A DNA stretch of 64,000 nucleotides, from NCBI RefSeq assembly GCF_026659735.1, contig NZ_JANSKK010000014.1, positions 31,069 through 95,068 on the forward strand, read 5' to 3'. Source of the DNA: Staphylococcus pettenkoferi (GTDB lineage Bacteria; Bacillota; Bacilli; Staphylococcales; Staphylococcaceae). The notes under the pieces were generated by a model, which was given only the letters and a program-made list of their open reading frames with translations, was not told where the DNA came from and ran no database searches. Of the stretch, positions 23,321-34,668 are shown one piece after another; position 1 is the first letter of the stretch, and each line of letters begins with the position of its first letter. Made by a program: the position numbers and the translations under genes.

Positions 23321-24754
23321 TTATTTGTAATAACCTGCGATAGATTTCACTTCTAAGAATTCTTCAATACCGTAGTCGCCCCATTCACGGCCTAAACCAG
23401 ATTGTTTGTAACCGCCGAATGGAAGATCAGGTTTACGACCTGCTTCGTTAAGCTCTACAGTACCTGCTTCAATATAGTGCGCGATGTGACGTAATGTTTC
23501 TTTATCTTTACCAAAGACATAAGAAGCAAGTCCGTATTTCGTATCGTTCGCAATTTCAATTGCTTCATCAATGTCATTATAAGTGATGATAGACATTACA
23601 GGTCCGAAGATTTCTTCTTGAGCAATTGTCATTTTATTATCTACATTGTTAAAGATTGTTGGACGTGCGAAGTAACCTTGTTCGAGACCTTCTGGTTTAC
23701 CAGGGCCACCGAAGAAGAGTTCTGCACCTTCTTCAACACCTTTATCAATATAAGATTGAACTTGATCAAATTGTTTTTTACTAATAATCGGACCTACTTG
23801 CGTACCTTCTTCACGTGGATCGCCAACTTTAACCGCTTCAAATTGTTTCTTCACAGCAGTTAAGAAATCGTCTTTAATGCTTTCTGGAACGAGTGTACGT
23901 GTACCTGCAGTACAAACTTGTCCAGTGTTGTTAACAACTTTCATTGTTGCGGCTTTCGCTGCTTCTTCGATATCAGCATCATCAAGGATAATATAAGGTG
24001 ACTTACCACCTAATTCAAGTGAGACTTTCTTGAAGTCTTTAGATGCTTTCTCCATGATCTTGCTACCTGTGCCGCCTGAACCAGTGAATGACATCATGCG
24101 TACTTTAGGGTGTTCACTAAGTGGGTTACCTACACCTTCACCGTCACCATTAACGAGGTTGAACACACCTTTAGGTACACCGACTTTGTCGAAGATTTCA
24201 GCTAAGATGATTGCTGCATATGGTGTTTCTTCAGAAGGTTTCAAGACAACAGGACTTCCTGCTGCAAATGCTGCTGCGAGTTTCAAGGAAGTTTGGTTTG
24301 TCGGGAAGTTCCAAGGTGTTACGAGCCCAGCAACACCAATACCTTCTTTAACTACTAAGTCGTCGCCACGACGTTCTTCAAATTCAAATGAATCTAAGGC
24401 ATCTCTTGCTGCTTGGAAGTGGTTGATGCCTGCTTGGTAGTGTACATCTTCAGAAACTTTAAGTGGTGAACCTAATTCATCAGTAATTGCTTCAATGATA
24501 TCTTGCTTTCTATTCTTGTATTCTTGCAAGATCTTATCTAATAATTCTTTACGTTCTTCTACTGAACTATGACGGAATTCCACTGCAACTTTGTCTGCAA
24601 CTTCTACCGCTTTATCGACATCTTCTTTATTACCTGCTGCAATTGTTCCTAACACTTCTTCTGTCGCAGGATTGATGACTTCGAGTGTTTCACCGCTTGC
24701 ACTCTCTACCCATTCACCGTTGATATATTGTTTATTATAGTTTCTCATGATCAT
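23321..24754 (-). CDS. aldA: NAD(P)-dependent aldehyde dehydrogenase family protein
   Basis: A 477-residue soluble enzyme of the ALDH superfamily that oxidises aldehydes to carboxylic acids. The motifs [33 protein letters not shown] (general base Glu) and [12 protein letters not shown] (catalytic Cys) are all present, and the C-terminal [12 protein letters not shown] is family-like. The substrate is unknown. The first ATG is 6 bases from AAGGAG; a second ATG two codons on is possible. It sits between rho and an HxlR regulator, as in S. aureus. Confidence 0.92.
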   Translation of the reverse strand: MIMRNYNKQYINGEWVESASGETLEVINPATEEVLGTIAAGNKEDVDKAVEVADKVAVEFRHSSVEERKELLDKILQEYKNRKQDIIEAITDELGSPLKVSEDVHYQAGINHFQAARDALDSFEFEERRGDDLVVKEGIGVAGLVTPWNFPTNQTSLKLAAAFAAGSPVVLKPSEETPYAAIILAEIFDKVGVPKGVFNLVNGDGEGVGNPLSEHPKVRMMSFTGSGGTGSKIMEKASKDFKKVSLELGGKSPYIILDDADIEEAAKAATMKVVNNTGQVCTAGTRTLVPESIKDDFLTAVKKQFEAVKVGDPREEGTQVGPIISKKQFDQVQSYIDKGVEEGAELFFGGPGKPEGLEQGYFARPTIFNNVDNKMTIAQEEIFGPVMSIITYNDIDEAIEIANDTKYGLASYVFGKDKETLRHIAHYIEAGTVELNEAGRKPDLPFGGYKQSGLGREWGDYGIEEFLEVKSIAGYYK

Positions 24755-24783
24755 TATACACTCCTTATTTCGTGTTGGTATTA

Positions 24784-24936
24784 CTATTTCCTTTTTCCTA
24801 AATCATTAAACATAGTAAAATGGTAAGGTTTATCGTATGAGAAAAAGCGATAGTCTGCAACCATTTTGACTTCGGTTGCTCGACTACCGCTTAATATTTC
24901 GAAATGATCATATATGAGCTCGCCAGCACTAATGTT
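24784..24936 (-). CDS. Possible small ORF or displaced C-terminus after the HxlR gene
   Basis: An open frame continues about 50 codons past the HxlR stop in another frame ([18 protein letters not shown]... to ...MFNDLGKRK). The translation looks protein-like ([18 protein letters not shown]), but there is no SD, and the only start near the HxlR end is a TTG overlapping it. It could be a short coupled gene, a remnant, or a frameshifted extension of HxlR. I do not recognise it. Confidence 0.3.
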   Translation of the reverse strand, partial: NISAGELIYDHFEILSGSRATEVKMVADYRFFSYDKPYHFTMFNDLGKRK

Positions 24937-25261
24937 CTTCAAGTTGAATGTGTGCTTGCGCCCATTCTTCAATCGGTTCAAGTGCTTGAGCGAGCGAAAT
25001 ACCTTTATCTGTAAGTTTATAGACAATCGTTACTGGATTGGTAGAGACAATGTCTTTCGTTAGCAATCCCCAATCGCTCAATTCCGTCAGTTTTAAACTG
25101 AGTGAGCGTGGTGTGATTGTCTTTAAATCTCTCTTCATTTCTGTAAAATGCGCTTGGTGCTCAGGACATCGTGAAAGATAATTGATGATTAAACCGTTCC
25201 AACTGCGCCCGAGTATTTTAAAGGTTTCTTCGAGATAAGGACATACTTCCATTTGCATCAC
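24929..25261 (-). CDS. HxlR-family winged-helix transcriptional regulator
   Basis: A 110-residue MarR-like regulator with the HxlR signature: an N-terminal Cys (VCPYLEETFKILGRSWNGLII), then the helix-turn-helix FTEMKRDLKTITPRSLSLKLTELSDWGLL (in part) and the wing with TNPVTIVYKLTDKG. The N-terminal Cys is used by some family members to sense aldehydes or electrophiles, which would suit control of the adjacent aldehyde dehydrogenase gene; that link is inference. Length is complete for the family. Confidence 0.9.
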   Translation of the reverse strand: MMQMEVCPYLEETFKILGRSWNGLIINYLSRCPEHQAHFTEMKRDLKTITPRSLSLKLTELSDWGLLTKDIVSTNPVTIVYKLTDKGISLAQALEPIEEWAQAHIQLEEH

Positions 25262-25380
25262 CTTTTAACCAAAGTTGGGATAACAATCTTGCCTGAAATA
25301 ATAGCTTGTAATGGCTTAACATACGCCAACTTCACAGTCTCATTTCAGTACAAATCTTATATTAAGTATAGCACATGACT

Positions 25381-26640
25381 TTAAACTTCTTCAGTCCAAA
25401 TATCTGCACCTAAACGCTTCAATGTTTCCACAATTTGCGTATAACCACGATAAATGTGTTTCACGTTGTAAATCGTAGTGACACCTTCAGCAAGCAATGC
25501 AGCAACAATCAGACATGCACCTGCACGCAAATCACTCGCATACACACTTGCGCCGTGAAGTTTAGAAGGTTTAATTGTCGCCGTACCTTGATCGGCTGAA
25601 ATATCTGCACCCATGTTCTGAAGCTCTTCAACATGTTTGAAACGGGCTGGATAAATCGTATCCGTCACAAGTGAAATCCCCTCACTCAAGAAGAGTAGAG
25701 GTGTAATCGGTTGCTGTAAATCTGTAGCGAAACCAGGATAGACAAGTGTCTTGATATTCACACTGTCATACGGTGATTGACGACGAATCGTTACACTATC
25801 TTCATGCATATCCACGTGGACACCTAGTTCTTTTAACTTCACTGTGAGTGGTTCTACATGCTTAGGAATGATATGGTCAATTGTCATTTCTTCAGCACAT
25901 GCAGCTGCGATACACATGTAAGTGCCTGCTTCAATACGGTCTGGAATCACTTGATGACGTGAACCGTGAAGATGTTCTACACCTGTGATCTTAATCGTAC
26001 TTGTTCCTGCGCCCTTAATATTTGCACCTAGACTAGAGAGAAAGGCAGCGACATCCACGACTTCAGGTTCTTTCGCCGCATTCTCGATTACTGTCTGTCC
26101 TTTCGCACGCACAGCAGCAAGCATAATATTAATTGTCGCGCCTACACTGACCATGTCTAAGAAGATATTTGCACCTACGAGTTCATCCGCTTCAATCTTC
26201 ATAGACGTTTCACTCGACTCGTCCACGACAGCACCTAATGCTTTAAATCCTTTAATATGTTGATCAATCGGTCTTGGTCCTAGTGGGCAACCCCCTGGCA
26301 GACCAATGACACATTTTTTAAAACGGCCCAGCATTGCGCCCATCATATAATAAGACGCACGTAAGGATTGTACTTTATTATTCGGTAATGGTGCATTCTC
26401 AATTTCTGTCGGATCCACATCTAGCGTTGTACCATCTAACTGAGTATGGATATTCAAATCGCCCAATAAGCTTACTAGCGTATCGACATCAGAAATTTGT
26501 GGCAACCCTTCTACCGTTACCTTATCTTCCGCTAGAAGCGTAGCGGGTATTATCGCTACGGCACTGTTCTTAGCACCGTGATTATGTACTGTCCCAGAGA
26601 GTGTTTGACCACCTCTGATTTTAATCACTTCTTGAGTCAT
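25381..26640 (-). CDS. murZ: UDP-N-acetylglucosamine 1-carboxyvinyltransferase, second copy (MurZ/MurA2)
   Basis: A 419-residue EPT fold enzyme, the paralogue of murA at 2597-3862, doing the same PEP transfer to UDP-GlcNAc. The reactive Cys118 lies in [20 protein letters not shown]. The start [14 protein letters not shown] and the stretch [28 protein letters not shown] (in part) mark the MurZ branch. SD AAGGAGAACATAGGC precedes the ATG. In S. aureus fbaA follows on the map; here a 573-base non-coding gap lies in its place. Confidence 0.95.
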   Translation of the reverse strand: MTQEVIKIRGGQTLSGTVHNHGAKNSAVAIIPATLLAEDKVTVEGLPQISDVDTLVSLLGDLNIHTQLDGTTLDVDPTEIENAPLPNNKVQSLRASYYMMGAMLGRFKKCVIGLPGGCPLGPRPIDQHIKGFKALGAVVDESSETSMKIEADELVGANIFLDMVSVGATINIMLAAVRAKGQTVIENAAKEPEVVDVAAFLSSLGANIKGAGTSTIKITGVEHLHGSRHQVIPDRIEAGTYMCIAAACAEEMTIDHIIPKHVEPLTVKLKELGVHVDMHEDSVTIRRQSPYDSVNIKTLVYPGFATDLQQPITPLLFLSEGISLVTDTIYPARFKHVEELQNMGADISADQGTATIKPSKLHGASVYASDLRAGACLIVAALLAEGVTTIYNVKHIYRGYTQIVETLKRLGADIWTEEV

Positions 26641-27213
26641 GCCTATGTTCTCCTTTATCTCATCTCGATCAATTTTCTAAAAATACATTATTAGCATTAT
26701 AAATTATTATAATATAGTTTGCAAAGTTTCGTTAGCTTTGTCTGAATATAAGTGTAAAAATATTTATATTGTGCGCGTAAATCTAAATCATGTAAGTATA
26801 TATCATAGTTATGCGAAGATTTACGTTAATCCTTTCCCGATTCTAATTGAATTAACCACATGCTGCACAAGAATCTAAATCGTTGAAAAAAGCCAAGCTT
26901 TATGTCTTTTAAGTCCACTTTATCTTTTACAGATAGCACAGATTATAATTACTCAATTGAATATGTTTGATCATGCTATCTTATTCCACGGAATATTATA
27001 CCAAATTTCTGCTCAGAAAGTATAAAAATTATATGACCGAAGATGAATTTATCAATATCAGAAGTCAGTCATCTTAAGTGAGCCTTAACGAGTGTGAGGT
27101 TGTTACTAAGCGCAGAAAATCATCGATGAAAGTCACATGATATGAAGCTCGATTTGAAAATATCGCATTTCTTAATTACAATTATTAAGATATATCATGT
27201 GGGAGGTATCGCT
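26641..27213. other. Non-coding gap where fbaA lies in S. aureus
   Basis: This 573-base stretch has stops in all frames and no aldolase-like motif on either strand. It must hold the divergent promoters of murZ and the DUF2529 gene. The second half (27040-27200) contains a run of short, weakly similar segments (ATGA, TCATC) but no clean repeat. Confidence 0.6.
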
Positions 27214-27735
27214 ATGTCTAAGATTCTCAACACGCAAATCAATGGCGTGTTTAATCGTTTAGAGAAACAAGAGTTAGATATACAAATGGCAGCTCAATGC
27301 CTCATTCAAGCGATTGGTGGCGAAGGACACGTCTATGTCAAAGGCTATGATGACTTGAAATTCTACGAAACATTTGTCACTTCAAGTAGTGAACGCTTAG
27401 AATCAAGCAAATTATTAGATGAGGTGGCCGGCTTCAATGAACTAGATACGACAGATAGAGTCTTTCTATTCGGGCCTTATTACTCTGAAAAAATGGCTGA
27501 AGATGTACGCAAACTCATCGATATCGATGCAGATTTCGTCGTGATTTGTAATAAACCGAAAGAAACAGAATTCCCTGATCATCTGTTCCATTTCGTTAAT
27601 TTATCTACGCCACGTCCAATCGTTTATACCGAAGATTATGATAAAGTAGTCACACCCCATCCAATTGCTTTCAACTATGTCTACTACGAAATCTATACAC
27701 AAATGGTAGAAATGATTCGTGATTTAGACCTTTAG
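27214..27735 (+). CDS. DUF2529 family protein
   Basis: A 173-residue protein from MSKILNTQINGVFNRLEKQEL. It has a SIS/Rossmann-like pattern: IGGEGHVYVKGYDDLKFYET, VFLFGPYYSEKMAEDVRKLI and ADFVVICNKPKE. The function is unknown. The start at 27214 has GGGAGG 7 bases upstream; the longer in-frame start at 27142 adds a hydrophobic stretch without SD support. It precedes pyrG convergently, with a shared terminator. Confidence 0.85.
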   Translation: MSKILNTQINGVFNRLEKQELDIQMAAQCLIQAIGGEGHVYVKGYDDLKFYETFVTSSSERLESSKLLDEVAGFNELDTTDRVFLFGPYYSEKMAEDVRKLIDIDADFVVICNKPKETEFPDHLFHFVNLSTPRPIVYTEDYDKVVTPHPIAFNYVYYEIYTQMVEMIRDLDL

Positions 27736-27781
27736 TTTAGACCTTTAATAAGATATGTTTAAATAACTTCATTCTCACGAA

Positions 27782-27833
27782 AAAACATCTCATTTTGACT
27801 GATTGATGCCAATCAGCAAATGAGATGTTTTTA
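27782..27833. terminator. Bidirectional terminator between the DUF2529 gene and pyrG
   Basis: Arms AAAAACATCTCATTT (27782-27796) and AAATGAGATGTTTTT (27819-27833) are perfect complements. An inner stem CTGATTG/CAATCAG is nested within. The A-run and U-run serve both strands. Confidence 0.93.
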
Positions 27834-27961
27834 TTATGCTATGAGATTTTATCGCATGCTATTTTAGCCTTTAAGGAAGAAAGTACAAAATGCACTCACT
27901 TTCTCCCTACTTTCCAAACAATCATTTTAAAATTGAAAGGTTAAATGTGCTCGTTCATCTC

Positions 27962-29602
<1,641 letters not shown>

Positions 29603-29803
29603 TTAAGTTTTAAACATTCTCAATTTAATTTGTTAATATGTACATCCATTCAACTGTAGTGAGAGCGATGTGTAGCGTTGAATATTGGTCGTACATTCAG
29701 TCTGTTAATATGGTTAAAATAGTTACAGTAAAATGTGCGACTAAACGATTTTAAAAAATCAACTCACATTGTTTCTAACATCGCCTATTCTCTCACTTAT
29801 AAT

Positions 29804-29843
29804 AAAAAAAGCGCTCCCTCTCACACGTTGTAAGGGGGAGCGT
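29804..29843 (-). terminator. pyrG leader attenuator (CTP-sensing)
   Basis: On the minus strand CGCTCCC...GGGAGCG pairs and is followed by GCTTTTTTTATT. It lies within the pyrG leader, not right after rpoE. The 5' arm is C-rich (GCTCCCCC), so it can pair with a run of G added at the transcript start. This is the B. subtilis pyrG mechanism: low CTP causes reiterative G addition at a GGGC start, and poly-G blocks terminator formation. Confidence 0.85.
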
Positions 29844-29879
29844 ATAACATTTATACACGTCGTCCTATTTTAAGGAGCC

Positions 29880-29915
29880 CGAATAAAATTTTATCACTTT
29901 TACAGAAAAAGTCAA
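29880..29915 (-). promoter_or_regulatory. pyrG promoter with GGGC initial sequence
   Basis: The minus strand reads -35 TTGACT (29915-29910), 16-base spacer, -10 TAAAAT (29893-29888), then 7 bases to GGGCTCC starting at 29880. A GGGC start is the known substrate for CTP-dependent G slippage at B. subtilis pyrG. The promoter begins right after the rpoE stop. Confidence 0.83.
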
Positions 29916-29931
29916 TCATCGCCAACAACGA

Positions 29932-30483
29932 TTAATCGTTCATATCTGTTTCATCTTCAAAGACTTCTTCGTCTTCTTCAAGACCATCTTCATCTTCGTC
30001 AATCACGATGTCGTTCTCGTTCATTTCGTCGTCGACTTGTTCTTCATCTTCGTCTTCGACATCTTCTTCTGTTTCGCCTTCGTTGTTTGGTTTCTCTTCG
30101 TCGTCCTCTTCTTCATCGCCTAGAAGTTTGAGGTTCTCATCTTCTTCGTCATCATCGTCTAAGATATCGAATTTTTGAATCGTTGGTGCGATTTTTTCTT
30201 CAATATCATCTACAGAATACCAGTCTCTAAGACCCCATTCGTTCTCACCTACGTTAAGGAAACGACCGTCTGTATTTAAATCTGTATAGAATTGTACGAT
30301 TCTGTTTTCAATTTCGTCATTCTCATAATGACCAAGTTCTTTAAATTCGTCGATAATATCATATAAATTCATCGTTTCGCCTTTTTGATTTAACATCGTA
30401 TAGGCCATATCGATAAATGATTTTTCGTCTACCATTTCTTTAGTATAATCTTGAATCTTCATCATCCATATACTTCCTTTCAC
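29932..30483 (-). CDS. rpoE: DNA-directed RNA polymerase delta subunit
   Basis: A 183-residue protein with an N-terminal folded domain (about residues 10-95; [21 protein letters not shown], in part) and a very acidic Asp/Glu-rich tail to the end. Delta displaces RNA from polymerase and lowers open complex stability in Gram-positives. The frame has an early ATG; the start [10 protein letters not shown] (30462) fits the family better, and an SD AAGGAAGTATATGG lies close, so the exact start is open. It is upstream of pyrG, as in B. subtilis. Confidence 0.95.
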   Translation of the reverse strand: MKGSIWMMKIQDYTKEMVDEKSFIDMAYTMLNQKGETMNLYDIIDEFKELGHYENDEIENRIVQFYTDLNTDGRFLNVGENEWGLRDWYSVDDIEEKIAPTIQKFDILDDDDEEDENLKLLGDEEEDDEEKPNNEGETEEDVEDEDEEQVDDEMNENDIVIDEDEDGLEEDEEVFEDETDMND

Positions 30484-30675
30484 AGGCTGTTCTTTATCAT
30501 AATTTACAATGAATTGAGCAGAGCGACCTCACCTTTAGCCATGTGAAGCAAACACTCACACAGCGCTTACTCCGATTATGAAGTCTTCTCTCAACCTTGC
30601 TGACATTCGTATTTCATACTTAATCATATTAACAAAGTTAAATGATAAATGACAATATTGAATTTCGCAACCCAC

Positions 30676-31536
30676 TTAATAATTGATATATTTTTCAAAC
30701 ATCACGTAATGTTCCGTCGCACTCGTCTCCACGAAGTTACTGTGCGTACACATCGCACGCAGCTCGTCATGCGCTCCATAGAGAGTTATCGTTATCACAT
30801 TCACATCTTTAAAATGCTTGCGCACATACGTAGCCACTTGGCGTAAAGCACTTTGCGCAATACCACTTTGACGCATCTCTTCGTCAACCTCAATGGCAGC
30901 AATATTAATTCTGGAGGTATGTAATTCTAATGCTAGAAAGCCTACTTTCTCATCATCTTTCAGTAAATCTACGATGTAAATCCCATGATCATCTTCTTGC
31001 GTGTTTGGCTTGAGACGGAGCGAAGATACAAACTTCGCATCTAAATCAAGATAGTAGAGTCGCTCCTTACCAATCGGACCTTCCTCTTTCGTTGCCGCAT
31101 GCATAAATCCTGAGCGTTCATACAAGTTCCATGCCGCTTCATTCTCTGCATCTACGACGAGATACAAGTGGTTGAAGTCTGGGAAGAGCTCCTGTACATA
31201 TTGTGGTAAATACATCATTACCTTTGTACCATACCCATGCCCTTGAAAGGCTTCGTTCACCGATAACGAGCGCACATATACCACGTGGTTTGGCGTATCA
31301 TAACCTTCATGCTGATAATACTCATGCAGTACGAAGAATGCGACCACTTCCCCATCCTGATTACGTGCAATATTCGCGACACGGTGAGGATCTTCGAGGG
31401 CTTCATCGAGTACGTCCTTTGGTAACGATGAATAAATTTGTTGACGCTCACTTAACTCAAATTGTTCAACTGCTTCACGGTAACTTTCTTCAAATTCTTG
31501 TACGATTAAATCTTCAAACTGTGTTTGATAAACCAT
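30676..31536 (-). CDS. Double GNAT-domain N-acetyltransferase
   Basis: A 286-residue protein with two GNAT folds in tandem. The first half (residues 40-150) has the acetyl-CoA motif EAFQGHGYGTKVMMYL and the NEAAWNLYERSGF motif B. The second half (about 190-286) has IEVDEEMRQSGIAQSALRQV but no clear repeat of motif B. The substrate is unknown. It is encoded upstream of rpoE on the same strand, as in other staphylococci. Confidence 0.88.
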   Translation of the reverse strand: MVYQTQFEDLIVQEFEESYREAVEQFELSERQQIYSSLPKDVLDEALEDPHRVANIARNQDGEVVAFFVLHEYYQHEGYDTPNHVVYVRSLSVNEAFQGHGYGTKVMMYLPQYVQELFPDFNHLYLVVDAENEAAWNLYERSGFMHAATKEEGPIGKERLYYLDLDAKFVSSLRLKPNTQEDDHGIYIVDLLKDDEKVGFLALELHTSRINIAAIEVDEEMRQSGIAQSALRQVATYVRKHFKDVNVITITLYGAHDELRAMCTHSNFVETSATEHYVMFEKYINY

Positions 31537-31685
31537 GCATAATCCCCTTTTGTTAGTCTCTTGTTATCTTACCCAATTTATTGAATTTAGTAAAAAGTTA
31601 CAGTTATTTATTTCTCTAACCTTGATTTACCCACAAATTATTATAATATTAGAGATGATGTAAATATAAGTTGAGGTGACAACAT

Positions 31686-32483
31686 ATGAAAATCGGTATC
31701 GATGCCGGAGGAACTTTAATCAAAATCGTGAAAGAAGAAGCAGAAACACGTACATACGAAACTAAGTTAACGACTGACATAGATGAAGCGATCGAGTGGT
31801 TAGACCAAGTTGACTGTGAAAGTATCAGTTTAACTGGTGGTAATGCCGCATTAATCAACGCTCGTTTAAGCTGTCCATCCCGTGTCTTTGTGGAATTCGA
31901 CGCAGCAGCTAAAGGTGTGGAAATGTTACTGCAAGAACAAGGTCATGATTTAGACAATTATATTTTTACCAATGTAGGAACAGGCACTTCTTTACACTAC
32001 TCAGATGGCGACGGCCAACAACGTGTAGGCGGTATCGGTACTGGTGGCGGTATGATTCAAGGTCTCGGTTACCTCCTTACCAATATCCAAGATTATGAAC
32101 AGCTTACTAACCTCGCACAACAAGGCGATCGTGATAAAATTGATCTTAAAGTCAAACATATCTACAAGGATACAGAGCCACCAATCCCTGGCGATTTAAC
32201 AGCAGCTAACTTTGGAAATGTGCTTAATCACGTCAATGAGGAGATGACTTTGGCGGACAAACTCGCTTCAGTCATCGGTGTAGTCGGTGAAGTTGTAACG
32301 ACAATGGCGATTACTGTGGCGCGCGAATATCAAACGGAGAACGTTGCTTATATCGGCTCTTCATTCCACAACAATCCATTATTGAAATCAGTCATAGAAG
32401 ACTATACTGTGTTGCGTGGATTTAAGCCGTATACGATTGATAATGGCGCATTTTCAGGTGCTTTAGGTGCGATTCATTTATAA
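31686..32483 (+). CDS. coaW: Type II pantothenate kinase
   Basis: A 265-residue ASKHA-fold kinase that starts coenzyme A synthesis by phosphorylating pantothenate. Motifs are [15 protein letters not shown] at the N-terminus, [22 protein letters not shown] and [16 protein letters not shown]. Type II enzymes are not feedback-inhibited by CoA in staphylococci, which keep a high CoA pool for CoA disulfide reductase. SD TTGAGGTGACAAC precedes the ATG. Confidence 0.95.
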   Translation: MKIGIDAGGTLIKIVKEEAETRTYETKLTTDIDEAIEWLDQVDCESISLTGGNAALINARLSCPSRVFVEFDAAAKGVEMLLQEQGHDLDNYIFTNVGTGTSLHYSDGDGQQRVGGIGTGGGMIQGLGYLLTNIQDYEQLTNLAQQGDRDKIDLKVKHIYKDTEPPIPGDLTAANFGNVLNHVNEEMTLADKLASVIGVVGEVVTTMAITVAREYQTENVAYIGSSFHNNPLLKSVIEDYTVLRGFKPYTIDNGAFSGALGAIHL

Positions 32484-32529
32484 ATGAATCGTGAAAGTTA
32501 AGCGCTAACCATCTCTAACAATGCAACAA

Positions 32530-32613
32530 GCCCCGAACTAGATTTGAATGAACAGAGTAGTGACGTACTTAACCATACGTCACCTCTCCACATTCTTCAA
32601 TCTAGCTCGGGGC
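32530..32613. terminator. Large two-stage hairpin between coaW and the DUF2750 gene
   Basis: The outer arms run from GCCCCGAACTAGATT to AATCTAGCTCGGGGC with one bulged A. An inner arm GTGACGTA pairs with TACGTCAC around an 8-base loop. ATTTTAG follows on the plus strand. It probably ends coaW and, from the other side, the DUF2750 gene. It is far longer than the other terminators here. Confidence 0.75.
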
Positions 32614-32627
32614 ATTTTAGACGTTCT

Positions 32628-33293
32628 TTAGAATGTTAATTCGTTTGAAACTTTTTGTGCAGAAACTACTGTACCTACAACGCCAGTCTTCAAATCGATG
32701 GCAACGGCATTGTCATCATCGCGCAATTCGTCTAACCATTCTCCAAAGACTTCACCTTCGACTTCAATGAGTTCGCATTCTTCAAAGTCTTGGTCGCGAA
32801 CGGCTTGCGCTCGCTCTTTATCACTCCATACTGGCATAATGTTAGGTTTCTCATCCTTATGGTCACTAATCATCATAAATTGTTGTTGACCTTTTTGAGA
32901 TAAACCATACACTGCGTCTTCTTTCGCCACAACTTTAACAAACTCTTTGAGACGAATGTTGTCTAAATCGGACATCAATTCATTCGTTACAGCGACAACA
33001 TCTACGAGTTCGCCTTCACTCGGACCAGTTGGGTTGATGAGTATTTCATCGCCTTTATCAAAGACCTCATCCAGTTCGTAAGTGACGAAGCGGTCAATAT
33101 CCATTTGATGAATTTTGTCGTAATTAATATCTTCTTTCTTTAAAAAAGCTTCAGCATCTTTTTTCTGTGTCCACATGCATACTACATTTTTACCTAATAC
33201 TTCATGCTTCACTAGCTTTTTGTCATGTGTTGCAATAAAAAATATTTCATTCACTAATATGTCTTCATAAAAAGAATAATTTCTGTATGACAT
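32628..33293 (-). CDS. Tandem DUF2750 protein
   Basis: A 221-residue acidic protein with two repeats of the DUF2750 fold. The repeats are FIATHDKKLVKHEVLGKNVV...CMWTQKKDAEAF and VVAKEDAVYGLSQKG...IMPVWSDKERAQAV. The second ends in LDELRDDDNAVAIDLKTGVVGTVV (in part), a conserved feature of the family. No signal peptide or membrane segment. The function is unknown. Confidence 0.82.
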   Translation of the reverse strand: MSYRNYSFYEDILVNEIFFIATHDKKLVKHEVLGKNVVCMWTQKKDAEAFLKKEDINYDKIHQMDIDRFVTYELDEVFDKGDEILINPTGPSEGELVDVVAVTNELMSDLDNIRLKEFVKVVAKEDAVYGLSQKGQQQFMMISDHKDEKPNIMPVWSDKERAQAVRDQDFEECELIEVEGEVFGEWLDELRDDDNAVAIDLKTGVVGTVVSAQKVSNELTF

Positions 33294-33410
33294 AGAATTC
33301 CCTCGTTTCTAATACTATAAATGTCACTCATATAAAATATAAATTAGAATATTTTTCGAGTCAAACAAGTGGATTAACAAACCCTTTTCTGAGCAAATTG
33401 TACGGGCACT

Positions 33411-33449
33411 GGGTAGATGTATGCTCAAAATTCAAAGGTGCACCTACCC
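33411..33449 (-). terminator. Candidate terminator 3' of the ATP-grasp gene
   Basis: GGGTAG (33411-33416) and CTACCC (33444-33449) pair, with a partial GTGCACC/CATC extension. The following U-run is poor, so this is only probable. Confidence 0.4.
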
Positions 33450-33471
33450 TTTCACTATACTTTCGCAACCT

Positions 33472-34668
33472 CTAAACTTGTCCTAATTCTTTCAGAAACT
33501 GGGTCTCTAAGTGCTCTATTTCTTCTTTACTGCGCCCATGCCAAATACAACCAAAGCGCGAACCTACGAATTCATCCGTAAACCACTCGCCATCGTAATA
33601 AGACAACGGATAAAGCACACCTTTCTCAACATATTTAACAATCGTCTCATAAAAATGGGCATTATCCTTTTTTGCAACATAACTAAAGAACTTATGATAA
33701 CCTGGCGTCAATAAGGGTTCTAGTAGCAACATATCTGTAGAACCATTCTGTCTGAAATTCAAATCAATCGCATAAACCTCTCCTTTGTCATCCACGAGCA
33801 AATCAAACCCTGCTACTCCGTGAAATCCTTGGCTTACACCGATTTCCATAATACGACGTCCTGCTTCAATCACCGCTTCAGGCACTTCAGTCACGCTTTC
33901 ATTACCATTATAAAAACCATAATCATTCGTTAACTGTTGCGCGCTACCTAAGTATTGAATAGCGTCTCCTTCCTTACACGCATATTGTACACAGTAATTT
34001 GCGACAGCTTCGACTTTCTCTTCAATAATTATATGCGCCGTCTGTTCTTGAGCAGCTTCAATACGCTCCAAAGCATCCGCTAATTCTTGCTCATTGTAGA
34101 CGATAATTACACCGTATCCTCCTGCAGTAGGTAAATCATCTCCTGGTTTCAACACAAATGGAAAGTCCCACTGCTTTAATTCATCTTTCAATTTATCGAT
34201 TTCCACCACAGCACGTTTCGGCAAGTACTGTCCTGCAGTCCATTCAGGAATCTTCGCTTTATTATTCAGTGCGATGAACGTCGTTTTATCTAACGCATAG
34301 TACATGTCCTCTAAGATGTCGTCATCATGGACGTATTGAAAGTAAATCTTCTTTCCTTGTTCGTGCGCTAGTTCTCGTAACAAGCTTTCATAACTTTCCT
34401 TATTGTGAAAAGGCAAAACATACGACGGCTTCGGCATGTCTACGAGTTGAAATAAATGCTCCAATTTCTCTGTTATACACGCTTCATGCACGATCACCGG
34501 CAATTCATTTGAAATGAGTAATTCTCTCCCAGTTAAAAAGTTAGATTGATGTTCCTCGGGTTCTAACCAAGGATTTGAAATGTAAGAAGGCCTCGCAGAA
34601 TATACGACATCTTCCGCGTACAAATCACTCAAAGTTAACTTTGGTTTAATCCCCTTGCTTTCTGTCAT
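33472..34668 (-). CDS. ATP-grasp domain protein
   Basis: A 398-residue protein with an ATP-grasp core from about residue 120 to 340. Landmarks are FPFVLKPGDDLPTAGGYGVIIV (nucleotide-binding loop), AHIIIEEKVEA and YAIDLNFRQNGSTDMLLL, which carries Mg2+-binding Asp/Asn. ATP-grasp enzymes of this kind join a carboxylate to an amine or thiol. The substrate is unknown. It overlaps the M20 peptidase gene by four bases (ATGA), so the two enzymes are coupled and may act on the same peptide-like compound. Confidence 0.85.
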   Translation of the reverse strand: MTESKGIKPKLTLSDLYAEDVVYSARPSYISNPWLEPEEHQSNFLTGRELLISNELPVIVHEACITEKLEHLFQLVDMPKPSYVLPFHNKESYESLLRELAHEQGKKIYFQYVHDDDILEDMYYALDKTTFIALNNKAKIPEWTAGQYLPKRAVVEIDKLKDELKQWDFPFVLKPGDDLPTAGGYGVIIVYNEQELADALERIEAAQEQTAHIIIEEKVEAVANYCVQYACKEGDAIQYLGSAQQLTNDYGFYNGNESVTEVPEAVIEAGRRIMEIGVSQGFHGVAGFDLLVDDKGEVYAIDLNFRQNGSTDMLLLEPLLTPGYHKFFSYVAKKDNAHFYETIVKYVEKGVLYPLSYYDGEWFTDEFVGSRFGCIWHGRSKEEIEHLETQFLKELGQV

